Positions 1 through 12,156 of a DNA stretch of 64,000 nt are shown here, piece by piece. Both the position numbers and the translations under genes were made by a program. The stretch comes from Cyanoderma ruficeps (lineage: Eukaryota > Chordata > Aves > Passeriformes > Timaliidae). The DNA is taken from the NCBI GenBank assembly GCA_008694505.1, contig VZDJ01007747.1, forward strand, positions 2,011,390 through 2,075,389, in the 5' to 3' direction. Numbering within the stretch: the first letter of the stretch is position 1; every line of letters begins with the position of its first letter. The notes beneath the pieces were generated by a model. The model was not told where the DNA came from and made no database searches. It saw nothing but the letters and a program-made list of their open reading frames with translations.

Positions 1-2984
1 GGACTAGAATCTCTTTAATATCATAAGTCAAGTAATTATAATCCTAGGATATACATAGCCACCTTCTAAGAGCTTGATGCCTCCTTCCTGTTACTAAAGA
101 GAACCACAATATTCAACCAAAAGAGCTGTTGAAATAAGTGGTGGAGATAAAAATCTGTGGGAAACATTGATGATTTCTGATGCACTGAGCTCAGTGAAAT
201 ACTGAATGAGAATAATAGAGGAGAGCCATTCGAGCCATTGGCTCAAAAGTAATTGTAGTGTGAACAGTCAATGAACAAAGGCAATGGCCATAAACCTCAG
301 AATTTTGGGCATTCTTGGTCAAGATGACCATTCTGTCTTGCATCCCTACCACTGAAGGACAAACCAAACAACTAAGAGAAAAGAACATATATCAGACAAG
401 AACTTTAATTATTACTATTCTACCCCGACCCTGTCTGGTTTTTTAATTTTACAGAAATTAATATAACAAGACCAATGAGTACTGTCTTTTTATCCTTACT
501 GTGTAAAATGCTTCTTAATTCAAAAATATTTAAAAGTCTGATGTTCCAAGGCTTTTTGTATGTTCTTCTAGAATATGGACGTTCTAGGAAGACATATTGA
601 AAAAGAGGTTGAGCATGCTATTTTGTTCTAAAAAGTCACACATATTTGATATTTTTATAAAGTTTTTTGTTATTTCTATATATTCTTGAAGTGAATTAGG
701 GAAACACCTTTTATCCAGTTATTATCTTTAAATTTCCAGAGATGATAAGAATTAATATGAATCTTTCTTTACAAAAGGCTTAATTTATCATTTTAAAAAT
801 GTAAGGTAAAAGATTCAGCTATTTAAAATCTTATTAAAATATCTAATAATTTCTTCCATCAATAAAGTGAAAATTAAGAATGTATTTGAAAGCAAAAATA
901 AATATAGCAAAATAATCTCCATGTTGAAAAGTCAAGAAAGAAAAAAGTTAAACCTCATCAAAATTAGTCAAAACACTTCTATTAGACATAGGAAAGTTAT
1001 TTATGTGATTCACTTTCCCTGAAAACATACTAGAAATGTGGTCTTCATTTTTGGGATGAGAGATTGGTGTGTTAGTTCTCTTACTTTTAGAACTGCTTCT
1101 TATGTTTCATCTATGAAATTGAAGTCTCTGTTTTTATCCCCCTTAACATTGACATCTTATAGATCTTATGCATGTAAAAGGTAAATCAGGTCAGCAATTA
1201 TGAAAAGCAGTTTCACTATTATCTGATTTTTATAAATAGTTTAAACAAACTGCAAGCCAAGCAAGGAACTGAGGACAAACTCTGTCCATAATTCTGGTAT
1301 CACATAATTTTTGGCAAATCATCTATGCATGAAGATATATGGACACGAAATCAAATTTCTGAGTTACACCTCTTCACAGTCATAGGTATAATACATATGC
1401 TGTTGGACTGATGTGAGGCGGAAATCAGATTCGTCCTGTTCCATAATACTCTGACTATAGAGAAAAATGAAGACTGTGTTCAGTGAGTTTTATTTCTTGT
1501 TATACGATAGCATTTTGAAAGAAGTGTCTGTTGCAAGGGTTTTCAAGTCTGGGGCTTCTTTAGTCATGCTGGATGTTTTTAAGGGAATTATTTGAAGGAC
1601 AGTGGACATCGAGGGAAGACTTTCTAGAAGATAATGTTTTGATACACTAGGAAAGAAAAGAAAGGTTTGTAACAGAAGCGTGAAGATGTTACACTTCAAA
1701 TTTGATGTAGAGAAAAAAGGAAATTCTTGAGGTGTGTAAATATTAACAACTTTTCTAATTAATCAGATTCCATTCAGTATTCACAGGGTTAATGGTATGC
1801 ATGTTCATGGTGCTTATCTCTTTCATGTGAGTACAGCAAATATCCATACATTTTTCCAATACAAGAGCCACACACTTCTCTGGGTGTTTTGTATGTTGAA
1901 AACTGAGACAGAAAAGTCTTAATGAGACCTCTTTTATTCTCCTGTCCTCTCTCGCCATAAGGGCAAGGATAAAAAATATATGCATGGCAATATACAGCTA
2001 TATACAAGATATTTTTTATATTTGCAGTTTTACATTTGCCTCTGAGTTCTGTTCCGTGAAGAGGAATTTTTCCTCAGTAAATCCAAGTTAGTAGAAAGAT
2101 ATAAAAAATGTATACAAACTTCTAGTACACTAAGACACTTTTAAAGGCTGGGAACTATTTTTCCTCATGTTCCATCTGAGGGACTGAAAAGAGGGCTAAT
2201 ATCTTTGTTGCTGAGGCGGTGATAATTCATAACTCAACAGGATTGTAGTTGTAATCATTACCTAAAATCAGCTCATGATCAGTGTTAAAAATCACGTCAC
2301 TAAACCGTTGCTATTGCAGAAAAAAATGGTTCCCTTGCTTGAATCAAGCATATTATGTTTTGAATGACTGGTTGCTCTCCTAACATCTGAAATAAGTTAG
2401 GAGAGGGTGGAAAAATATAATACCTTGATGGCTGTCTATAAACAAACATTGTCACCCAGAAGGTGTTTTCAAAAGGTTTTTTTACTCTTAAAAATAAACT
2501 TACTGCTAATTATTTAAGGCTTGCCTTTCTCCTGTAGGTAAACAGTGTTAATGAACTTAATTGGTCACTAATTGCTTTATTGGTTTTGTGCCTTCTTTCT
2601 GGGAAACTCTCTACTTAACTAGACCTGATGGGAAATCACAACCCTCACAGTGAGAAGTGGCAGGATCCAGGAAGGCGTGGTGTGGAAACAAGCTTGAGGT
2701 CATGATTATGGGAGGAGAGTTCTGGGATGGTATTTGTTGTCATAGTGTTCTCTTCTCTGGGGGAAGAAACCAGCTGTGTCAGAGCTGTGCAGGTAACCAA
2801 AAGCAGAGCAATTCCTAGCTCCTCTTCAGCTGGATGACTATCTGGCAGAAAGCTGTTTTCTTGGCTTTCCCCAGCTTATCTGGAAGTACATTTTGAGTTC
2901 TCATGAATTCTAGTCCAAGGACTAGAAGATAATGCCAATTCTCTTTTTTTACCATCTCAGAACAGTGCTAGCTAAGCAATTCAG

Positions 2985-3004
2985 AGCTAATAATAATAAT
3001 AAAG
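2985..3004. repeat. (TAA)n microsatellite
   Basis: A run of five TAA triplets, read directly from the sequence. It is short, and similar triplet runs recur at 46.0 kb and 63.4 kb in the window. Confidence 0.8.
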
Positions 3005-3046
3005 CTTAACTCCTTTCCTTTTCTTTCTTTTCTGCTCTTTTAATTT

Positions 3047-3125
3047 CAAAGAAAAAAAGCTGGAAAAGGAGGAGAGAGAACAGGAGATGAAGGAAGAAGA
3101 ATTACTTGGAGATAGAAAAAGGAAC
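3047..3125 (+). repeat. Purine-rich low-complexity tract
   Basis: Nearly all bases are A or G, built from GGAGGAGAGAG and GAAGGAAGAAG-like runs. It follows directly after a pyrimidine-rich stretch at about 3010-3040. No coding signal was seen. Such tracts are common low-complexity DNA in vertebrate genomes. Confidence 0.6.
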
Positions 3126-3550
3126 GCAACATGCCTACTTCATTAAATTTCTTTGGGATATGAAAGATTTTTTTTAAAAACTGTTTGTGCCTGCATGTGT
3201 TATCAGAAACAATTCTTGCAAGCTGTCAGAGGGCATATTTTATAGCCCATATCAGCTTTCCCAGTGATTTTATAGATCAACCACTGTGTCATGGTAAATT
3301 ATTTTATTTAGATCTAGGTGTTAAGCATTGCAGATGAATGAGATTGTTGAGATCTACTGAAAGGGACCAGTTAGAGAGAGCTCATGGTTCAGAATAACAT
3401 TTGCGATATGTTCTATCCCAAAAGAGAATCTGTTGGTCATGCCAGCACTATGGAGGGAGCTGCTCCTGGGGCACTTTCAAACTGACTTGTTGGAGCATGT
3501 GTGAGTGTGTGCTGACCCCAAGAGCAATGTGGTGGTGGTAGCTACAACAT

Positions 3551-4210
3551 CACAGAATTGCTCAGGTTGGAAGGGATCACAGCGCATCCTCTGGTGTAAC
3601 CTCGCTGCTTAAGCAGGACACGAGATTTGTCTAGAGAGTTCTTGAAAATACCTCCGGTGAGGGAGATGCCACAATTCCCCTGGGCAATCTATTCCAGAGC
3701 TATAGCAGCACAGTAAGGAAATTCTTTATGTTCAGGTAGAGCTTCCTGTGCATCAGTTTCTGCCCTCTGCCTCTTGTTCTATTGCTCAACACCATCAAGC
3801 ATAGCCTGACTCTGTCCTCTTCAGATACCAATAGATGTTGATGTAGCCCCCAATCATTTGTTTCTTCTCTAGACTGAAGAGGCCCAGCTCCCTTAGACTA
3901 TCCTCATAAATCCTCATAACTGAGCTGCTCCAGTCCCCTAGTCATCCTCATAGCCCTCTGTTGGACTTGCTCCAGGAGCTCCATGTCTCTCTTGTCCTGA
4001 GCAGTGCAGGACTGGACACAGCACTCCAGATGTGCCTCACCAGGGCTGAGCAGAGGGGCAGGATCATGTCCCTCATTCTGCTGGCAATGCTCTTCCTAAG
4101 GCACTCAATGGTAATCTTAGAGTTGATCCATTGGGATGCTGTCACCAGAAGCTGTGTGTTCATTCCTGAACCAAAGGCTATGGCCCCATGGCAAAGGCAG
4201 CAAGAATAAA
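3551..4210 (-). mobile_element. CR1 LINE, 5'-truncated 3' end with ORF2 remnant
   Basis: Read on the minus strand, this is the 3' part of a chicken-repeat-1 (CR1) non-LTR retrotransposon. The minus strand carries the C-terminal end of the ORF2 reverse transcriptase frame: residues like SIASR...ILPLCSALVRH are visible at about 4020-4110, matching the family's usual SIASRSREVILPLYSALVRP region. The 3' untranslated region follows, ending in GATCCCTTCCAACCTGAGCA and an ATTCTGTG unit near 3551. The frame is broken by frameshifts and stops downstream, so the copy is dead. The 3' edge at 3551 is clear. The 5' edge is uncertain and could lie anywhere from about 4110 to 4245, where an inverted repeat begins. 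CR1 copies are typically 5'-truncated like this. The divergence from remembered CR1 3' ends suggests an old insertion. Confidence 0.9.
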
Positions 4211-4216
4211 TGGACT

Positions 4217-4341
4217 CCATATCTTCAGCTGCTGCAATTCACAGGCAGGTGGGTAAGTCTGGAACACAGATGCATCGACTAAGCAATGAAGGTGGTTCAG
4301 AAAATATGTCAGGCTGTGAATTGTAGCGGCTGAAGGTCTGG
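4217..4341. repeat. Imperfect inverted repeat at the CR1 5' edge
   Basis: The left arm at 4217-4244 and the right arm at 4314-4341 are reverse complements over about 28 bases with roughly four mismatches. The inner 21 bases differ at only two positions. The spacer is 69 bases. Weaker similarity continues outwards for a further 25 or so bases on each side, into the CR1-like sequence on the left. It may be two CR1 5' fragments in opposite orientation, or a hairpin-forming element that is now decaying. I could not assign it to a named family. Confidence 0.6.
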
Positions 4342-4344
4342 CAC

Positions 4345-7300
4345 AAGATTATTCCTGCTGCTGCTATGTTTAGAGGTGGGTGACAGCTGCCCACAGTATC
4401 TAAATACTCCAGAGCTGAGTGTCAACACAGAGCCTGGATGATCCATCGATGATACAGTTTTGCATGTCACTATCATGTACATAAGTGTAAACAGTGAAGT
4501 AATGACGCAACTGGTACAGCTTACTTATCCTGGCTCATTTTGGTACAAAAGATTTCAGAAATTAAGATGCATCTTTATTATCAAAGTGTGAAAAAAACCT
4601 GCAAGTCAAGATACAGAAGTTGTGGCTGCTGCCACTTGATATGAAATAAAGTACATGGGTAGGTGATGTCCAATGTACTCTTATTTTCAAGTGATGTGCT
4701 TATGTGAATGTGTCACGAAAATGCTAGTTTAATCGAAGATTGAAGCCCTTACTTTTTTTTTCAGGACAAGAAGACAAATCTTTTAGCAAGTAGCAATCTG
4801 GTATCTCAGTGTTTGTCCATGTTTCTCCATTTGTTTGTGGTTGTGTGTAGAGTTCATCGCTATTTTTGGCCTCCAAAATGAATCTTTCAGCAAAATTTTC
4901 ACAGTTTTACAGTGCAAACAATTGTCTGTTGGGAATTGGATGAAGGTTGCCAATATCATTTTTTCTAGATTGCTAAGAAATTTCTGTAAGGTTTTTGTTT
5001 CCCTAAACTAGGAGTATGGTACAGTGATTTTAGTTACCCTGCTGTGAAATAAAGTTTTGTACAGTTAAAAATGTCATTTCTGGTATTAACTGGTTTTAAC
5101 AGAGTTCCTTGAATTAGAATTCACTTTTTTTCCCTATAACAAGTAAATTAAAAAAAAAAGAATATATAAATTATTTAGCAACTGTGGAGTGTATTTTCCC
5201 CTTGATATATTTTCTTAATTCCCATTAAACTGAAATAGGAGAGACTACACTGCTGAATGTGCGTGTAACATTTTGATATGCTCCCAGTTGGTAAGAGCGA
5301 GAGCGACACTGACAGCTGCTCAGTGTCAACAGTCTCACAGGATGAAGTGTGGCAAGCCCCCAACTGTTTCCCATTCAAATGAATTATGAGTTCGCTCTGC
5401 TTAGGGGCGCCCTGATAAGAGACCATTTCAGTAGAGCTGTAAGACTTGGGGAATATCCACCTGTCAGGATGGTCACCATCCTTCAAATAAAGTAAAATGG
5501 GGGAAGACATCTCAGGAGAGAGTCAAAATAAGGAGAGAGGATGTCAAAACCCCATTAAGGAGAGCTCAGGGGAAAAGTAGCCCCTGGTTCAGGAAATAGG
5601 ATGTGCTAAGGATGGGGAATGCTCTAAAGGAAATGGAATGAGGCAACATGAGATGATTTGGGGGCCTACCCACCTTCCAACATCAAAGTCTGACTGCAGA
5701 GAATGTTTGATCATTTGCTGCTTAATGTTACATGCTCTATATTGGTGCCAAAATTATTGGCCTGCCACCTTAGTACTACTTATGGTACTTCATTCAATTT
5801 TCTTGCTGTCCTATTCACTTGTAATTTCCCTTTTTCCAAGAAACATCACATGAGGACAATAAACTACTTACTCTTGATAAAGAAGAACCAATATTATCTG
5901 TGGTCTGCAGTTGTTCTCCTTTCTATTTAGAATACTCCCAAGTTATTTCATTTTCCTGACATGTAAATAATGTGTGAAGTATTTCATAGAAGCATTCATT
6001 GTGAGAGATGCCTGGCAGATTTTGTAGTTTGTTTCCTGGGATTATGACAGAATTAACTTCATTATCCCTAAGCATTCCATAACAGATGGGTGTTTAGCCT
6101 GGCCTGAAAAATGCCTAAGAGTTGTTAATTCCCCCAAACTATACCTTTGGATAGCTCGTTCTTACAATTAGCAAGTATTCCATCATATTTTTCCATACCA
6201 AGTCCTGAACTCTCACTGCTTTACTCTTCAGATACTTAGTCCAGGGGCTTTTATTTAAATGCATCTTTTCATCATGAAGAATTACTGGGTTTGTTCTCTT
6301 TTTCTAAAAAATATGGCTCTTGAAACTCAGTATCTGTTTATAGTTTAATCAAAGATGAAATGGTACTATGAATTTGGGGTGTGATTTTTTAAATATTTTT
6401 TTAAGCTGGGATGTTTTTACTAATGCAGTTCAGGAGCATGCTTTCCTTTCAGGCAAGAAGCACCCTTGGTTTGTCAGCCACAAGTCCCTGAGTATAATAG
6501 TCTTTTCTCCTTTCTGTAAATTTCCCATTTCATTAGGCTTCCCACTATATATGGATCAGTGGTGTATTGGTGCTTTTTGTGTTGTGTTGTTGGTGTTTTT
6601 AATGTGCTTCCAACCATCACTTTAAAATCCCTTTTTTAATCATTGATCCTCCCTGCTGGTTTAACTATGACCATTAAAAATTACTTGTGGTCAGATGTTT
6701 ATCCAGTGATGTGTTTGCTTTATCATGCTGGAAAACCTTACTCTTGAGATTGATCCAAGGGTGATGTCATCCAGCCACTATCCATCGGTTTTCCACTGCT
6801 GCTTCTCCTTTCCTGTGTCAGCTAGTTAGGAAAAGTATGGAATAAAACCAGTTGAGTTTCTGTTAATGTTTTGGCTTCAGCTAAGTGGCTGAATAGTTGC
6901 CAAACAATCTTTCCTGTTCCTAGGGAGGAAAAAAACCCTGAATAACTAAAGAAAATAACTACTTATCTTTCACTGACCAAACCCCAACCCATTTCTCCCA
7001 CCTTTATCAAATGTTATTCTGTCAGAAAATCGACTGGAGACCCTGTGCATCTTGAGACAACTTGTTCCATACCCCATCACTTCTGGAATTCTGGAAGACA
7101 GAAATCTTCCTAACTCAGGCCACATCACACTCCCATCCTGAAAGTGTATGAACTGCAGGGAGAACTATGAATAAGAAGATAAAATTATCCTATCTTTCCT
7201 TCACAATGTGTAGTAGTTCTTTTATTCTTCCTATTTTATTTGCACATCAGGTGGCAGATTTGGCTTATTTCGTTAGGAGCTGAAATGGATACTTTGATAT

Positions 7301-7470
7301 GGTTGTAAATTTAATATACGCTTTAAGATTCTAAGCTGCATTCTCATGCAGGCTGAAAACATGGCTGAATGGTTCATTATTGAAAGTTGTGGAGGTCATA
7401 AAAAGCTGCAGTTTGTAAAACCATGACACTGATGGCGGCTGCTGGTGGTAGAGGCTGTTTGAAGGTCCTG
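4345..7470. other. Noncoding DNA, no gene recognised
   Basis: No transposon family, RNA gene or convincing exon was identified. A polypyrimidine tract with AG at about 4750-4765 is followed by 38 open codons, but no good donor was seen. The frame at 5175-5510 on the minus strand has no recognisable motif. Confidence 0.55.
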
Positions 7471-7479
7471 TGGACATAC

Positions 7480-7605
7480 CTGTATTCACCATAGTCAAAG
7501 CTGTGCTCACTCTAATAGCCACACAACAACTTGTGTAAGATGCACCCAATTGAGCTCGTTTTGAAATTTTGAGTGGGTGTTCTATCCATTAGGCCACCCA
7601 GTGTT
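7480..7605 (-). mobile_element. Decayed tRNA-headed SINE fragment (MIR/CORE-like)
   Basis: On the minus strand the sequence TGGCCTAATGGATAGA (7581-7596) matches the internal A box of a tRNA-derived RNA polymerase III promoter, as found in MIR-type SINE heads. A degenerate B box, GAGCTCAATTGGGTGC, lies 23 bases downstream (7542-7557). Next comes a segment of the form TTACACAAG...TGTGTGGC, which resembles the start of the MIR/CORE central region. The A box is clear, but the rest is an inference from remembered consensus patterns. The A-to-B spacing is shorter than in an intact tRNA, so this is not a functional tRNA gene. A chance match cannot be excluded. Confidence 0.4.
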
Positions 7606-7609
7606 TGGC

Positions 7610-9246
7610 TGATACCAAAGATATTTGTGGGATTTGTGTTAGCTGTGGGAGGGTTCTCTTGCCAAGTCTCTCTATGCAGTATGAATATGTTGACAATGAC
7701 AGGAAAAAACCTACAACTATTTGAAAAAATGACAACATAAAGGGGTCAGCTCAAAAAAAATATTTTTTTTCATTTCATGTTAAAGCCTATTTTGAGAGTG
7801 TTGCAAAATTCATACTTAATTTACACCATGCTCAATTTTGCCAACCCTGTGTTGAATAGAGCTTTATATCTCAGATAGCTTCAGCACAAAGTGGACACCA
7901 GAATTTATTTATGCAATGTTTTTTTGCTATAAAAGTATCAAGAATAATATTCTTATGATGTTTTGAGCTACAGTATATCTCCAGAAATAAAACTAGATTA
8001 GCAGTAGTATTCTGTTTAGTTGGTAAATAGGGAAAAGTTTAATTCCTGTTGAGAACAGTGCTTATTTTTAGATGCTTGATTATATTAAATACTTTAAAAA
8101 TAACTCAGTTGTTGGAACACTGGAAATTGATATCCAAATAAATAGCACTTTGTTTCTGATGACTGCCTTGCAGTGCTCGCAACAAAATCAAATTTATTCC
8201 TAGAGTTTCTAAATAAATCAAATGTATTTTTTTTAAATATAGTTAATCTACAAGGGGACATGATCAGCTAGTCATCTGATACACATTTGTCAAATATTTA
8301 ATTTTTTTGAAAGCTTTAATGACTTCAAGGATTTTGTTCCATTGATTAAATGCTCTTAATTAAAATAACATGCCTTATTATTTTCTGGCTATGCCCAAAA
8401 GCTGCTTTCAGGCATTATATTTTCCCTTGGGTATTGTCAAACTGATGTTTCCAGGTCTTCTGTTCCTGCTTGCAGTTTCCGGTCAAGTCCTACTGGCAAC
8501 ATTCTCAATAAATTAAGCTGCAGAAAGTCTTTCAGAGTAGGGTGATATGCTCTATTTTGCAAATGCTACTTGTTATTACCTTCCTAATTTTTTTTTAAAT
8601 ATCCTTTTCAAATTGTAAATTCTTTTCATACAGGTAGCTAAACGCTATCTTCTTTTTATATATGACTAACAGTATGGAGAAGTCCTAGTTGAGGAGGATA
8701 TGGAAACACTTGTCAAACTGTAGTCCCATGGTTAAAACTCACTGAGGTGATACTTCATGCAATACTTAATTTCAGTAAGTACCTAAGAGCTGTTGGCTGA
8801 GATAAAGCAGAAAATCTTTACTGTGATGATAAACCAAGTAGACTAGGCAATGCCCTTTAATTGTTTTGACTTAATATAACTTATTTACCAAGTATGTTTG
8901 CTCAGAAAGCCATATAAATTTATAGAAGTTGTCATGTGCTTGGGGATTTTTTCATTGTTGTGTTGCTTTTCACTTGTTAAAATTTCCACATAACTGGCAT
9001 TTAAGGCTCAGTAGCCCCAGATCATTTATGTTCTTTAGTGGCTCTCTGTTAGAGTTTTATAGACTTTAATATGTATAATGACTAGTACTATGTAAGTAAT
9101 ACTTAGTATGTATCCATATGAAATCCCTTCAAGATATGTCTAAGGGTAATTTCGAGTTCTTGTTTCAAGTCTGTTTTACAAGGAGTCAGTTGCCCTATTT
9201 CATGCTATAAATTAGCCCACTGTAACACATTTCTTACTTGCTGTAG
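7610..9246. other. AT-rich noncoding DNA, no gene recognised
   Basis: Nothing identifiable was seen here beyond short A and T runs. No frame with plausible splice borders was noticed. Confidence 0.55.
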
Positions 9247-9395
9247 GACTAATGTTTTTTTTGAAGGACACAAAAAGTCTGAACTCCAAAGAGGAAAAAG
9301 ACTGCACTATTTCTATCATTTGGCTTAGACGTTTGCAAAAACTTGAAGAAACATGTGAAGATGAGCTTTATACTTTTCCTAAAGCCTGGTTAGAG
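9247..9395 (+). CDS. Possible internal exon of an unrecognised transcript
   Basis: The stretch follows an acceptor-like sequence, TTTCTTACTTGCTGTAG, and ends at GAG before a GTAACA donor. It is 149 nt long. Only the frame that takes one base from an upstream exon was found fully open; it enters in phase 1 and ends on a complete codon. The predicted peptide of 49 residues is charged and helix-like, with runs such as SIIWLRRLQKLEETCEDE. I do not recognise the protein. The frame stays open for another 11 codons past the donor (to TGA), so openness alone is weak evidence. The donor is only moderate, lacking G at +5. It could be a chance frame in AT-rich DNA or an exon of a noncoding RNA. No flanking exon was found within several kilobases. 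Confidence 0.25.
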
Positions 9396-11289
9396 GTAAC
9401 AAAGAAAAATCTGAGCATGATACTGGATTGAAAACTAGCAGTAAGAAGTTAGTGGATTATAAAAGCAGGAAGTAGTAATTTCAAAACACTGTTGGGCTTA
9501 ATCCATGTGTCAAGTGTCAACTGTTTTTTGTCTTCTTTTTCTCTGAATGCTTTCTAAAGACAATGGTATTGTTTATAGTTTCTCCAGAGTATTTGCAAGT
9601 TGGTTTTGTTGGACTTTCCTGAAATGAGCTCAGCATGTTGAGATGTGGCCACATGGCAAGAAGCAGAAAGGAAATGTCAAGGCAACACCTCTAGAACGAT
9701 AATACCTGTTTACATTTTCTGCTGCTACCGAAAGGAGACTTGTTGAATCATGAAAGAAATCCCTGAGGCCACATTTATGTCATAAGTTCTGTGTGTTATA
9801 TGGGATGAAGCCTTGTCCCATCTCAGTGACAGCTTAAACCTCAGCTAAATATGTTTGTACAGCCACATCACCTTGAGCAGTGATTTTTGTCAGACATTTG
9901 AAGCAAAGAAATGTCAAGTATTTCAAGGGAGTAACCTTAGATAAAATGCAGGATTGGTAATTTCACTGGGACAGAAGTAACATCAGTCTCTGATGGTTTA
10001 AATGCTGCTGAGCAGCCCAAGAGGAAGTGTAAAATTAGGATGAAAACTGTAGCTTGGATATTAAGTCCATAAGAAATTATGGGCATGTCTATTTTCTTTC
10101 TTTACATGTTACAAGGTGTTGTGGAAGAATTAATGGAATAAATGCTATCATTCAATTTGGGCAGATCTACTAAGGACAATTTTCTAGGAACCTGAACTGC
10201 AGGTAATTTTATAATTTAACATATGCATTTGAAATAGATTCTGATCGTAGTTGAAGCCAAAAAGAGCTTTGCCCTCAATAGCTGGGACTCCATGCTGGAG
10301 ATTTTGGGATTTTTAGCATGCCTTGGAAGTCTTTAGCAGGGTGGCATACATGTTATAAATTTCAGTTTAAGGTTCTAGGTATACTAACACAGGGAGTTAG
10401 CCCAGTTAATTTTATTTTCTGGATACTACACAGTGGACTTGCAAGAAAAATAATCTTATGTTGGATCTTGTCTAGTCTTTAAAGTTACACTTGATGTCTG
10501 CTTGGTTTAAACTGAACCCTGATAACTAAGAAGGAAAAAATTACTATGAATCAGATCATACTGCATTCCTTTTGGCAACTGATGTATTTTCCAGAGGGAA
10601 GACTTGAAGTCAGATGTAATAAATGGAAACAGAATTTACTAAGATGGGGCAGACTGCCAGGGATGGTCAGAGTAATGGTTCTATGCTAAAAAGCATCTTG
10701 AAGGTGTGAGCATGGTGGTAGCTGATGGGGATGAGGAATAAGAGAGGTCTTGATTCCAGTGGTCCTTTATATTTTGTAATGCAGAATTATGATGGCTGAA
10801 TATTGATAGCAGTTCCTTGCTGCACTACATTTCTATAAGAATGTATACAATAGTTTTGTGTATAACTCACTAAGAATAGCCATTTGTAACATGTGCTTTG
10901 TCAAACACTTCACAGATAAAACAGACGTTTTGAGATAGTGTGACAGATATTGTACATTTGTTATATGGCCAATGAGGTAGGAGACCAATGAACATTGCAT
11001 ATTCAATCTGGGTCTGACATGGTGGGTTTAGTATAATGGATGTAATGCGTTATTATGATTACATTATGATGAACAGACTATCTGCTTGCATTACAAATGG
11101 CATTATTTAAAACAGCTAAATTATTATCCAGAGCCATGTTTCTCAAAACAGGAATCCCTCAGGAGGAGGCTAGGACAAAGCCATCAAAACTAGGATAAAT
11201 TTAAAAAAAAAGAGATATTGGTTGCACTATTTTGTTTAATCTGTGTTGGAAATCAGCAGCACTGGAATCATCTGTTATTTGTAGGGCAG

Positions 11290-11850
11290 TGGCACATGCA
11301 GGTTAGACCCTTAAGGCAGGTGTGACAGCTCCCCATAGCTCCCCCACACCTTCTGCAAGTGCAGCTCAGTCTGTTCTGAGACATTCCCCAGCATCTGCAT
11401 CTCAGTCCTAGTCCTGCTCGTGTCAGGCCCTTGCTGGCACTTTCTGCACAGAGCTGGGGCCTCCAGCAGCTGCCTGTGTGGGGGTCTCCTGGGTCTGCCT
11501 CTAGAAAACTTGTGCCATCTTCACATCCTCTAGATTCTCAGCTGCTCTGCAGGTCAAAAGCGCTGCTGGTTGCTTTAGATGATGGCAGCTCATCCCAGGC
11601 TGTTTCTGGGGCTGCTGTGTTGCCCACAGTCCTGAGAGCTTGCCTAATTCTGCCCCTTGGCACATTTCCTCTGCAAGTGCGGGCAAGGAGAGAGGAAGCA
11701 GCTTCATAGTGCGATTTATGATTGCAGCTCCTGAACAAACCCTTGCAACGGCAATGCAGCAATGCATTAAAGGAGTTGGGCAGGGAACCAAATCCATGGA
11801 CCGTGAAGAGTGTATCTACTTGCATTTAATTTAATTTACATTTCTCACTG
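11290..11850. other. Moderately GC-rich segment, unassigned
   Basis: This block is visibly richer in G and C than its flanks, with many CTG, CAG and CCCC runs and a few CpGs (for example near 11566, 11680 and 11710). Several overlapping frames of 64-98 codons on both strands follow from the lower stop density and carry no motif I know. The distal part, about 11690-11850, with repeated AATGCA-type words, looks more constrained. It could be an old retroposed piece, a regulatory block or simply local base composition. Confidence 0.35.
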
Positions 11851-12135
11851 AACAAAGGTGGCAGTGACAGAGCATCTTCTTTTCCCTCTGCTACGTGTGC
11901 AGTGTGCATCTTTGAAATGCGTCACTCCTCCTGTTTGTTTCTGGGAATGGTTCCTGTGCACTTCTCTTCCAAGATTGTCCTTTGGGAGGTTAGCATATCA
12001 TTTATGCACCTTTGGGGAAAAGTGTTGCCTGGGACTAGATTTGAGAAATGTGGACCAAGCCAACTGTGGTGGTTTTCCACCCTGTAATTGTTTTATATTT
12101 TAAGGCAAAATGATTTTACAGTCATTATGTGATAA

Positions 12136-12156
12136 ACATATGTAATATACATATGT
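12136..12156. repeat. Perfect 9-bp inverted repeat (hairpin)
   Basis: The arms ACATATGTA (12136-12144) and TACATATGT (12148-12156) are exact reverse complements separated by three bases. Each arm contains the palindrome ACATATGT. It can form a small AT-rich hairpin. No gene context suggests a role. Confidence 0.8.

Larger units (their letters stand above)
1..3550. other. AT-rich noncoding DNA, no gene recognised
   Basis: I see no exon with convincing splice sites and no transposon I can name in this stretch. The only local structures are a short TAA triplet run near 2987-3003 and a purine-rich tract (GA and AG runs) at about 3047-3125. The open frames here are short, overlap on opposite strands and show no recognisable motif. 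It is most likely intergenic or intronic. Confidence 0.6.

Noticed and set aside
3948..4220. 90-codon minus-strand frame as an independent gene
   Set aside because: Its middle matches the C-terminal end of CR1 ORF2, so it is a transposon remnant. The plus-strand frame at 3961-4209 is its antisense shadow.
7542..7605. A functional tRNA gene on the minus strand
   Set aside because: Only the A box is good. The acceptor stem does not pair, the anticodon arm is absent and the A-to-B spacing is too short.
10163..10203. Exon between GGGCAG and CTGCAG/GTAATT
   Set aside because: All three frames contain stops within the interval, and the acceptor tract is poor.
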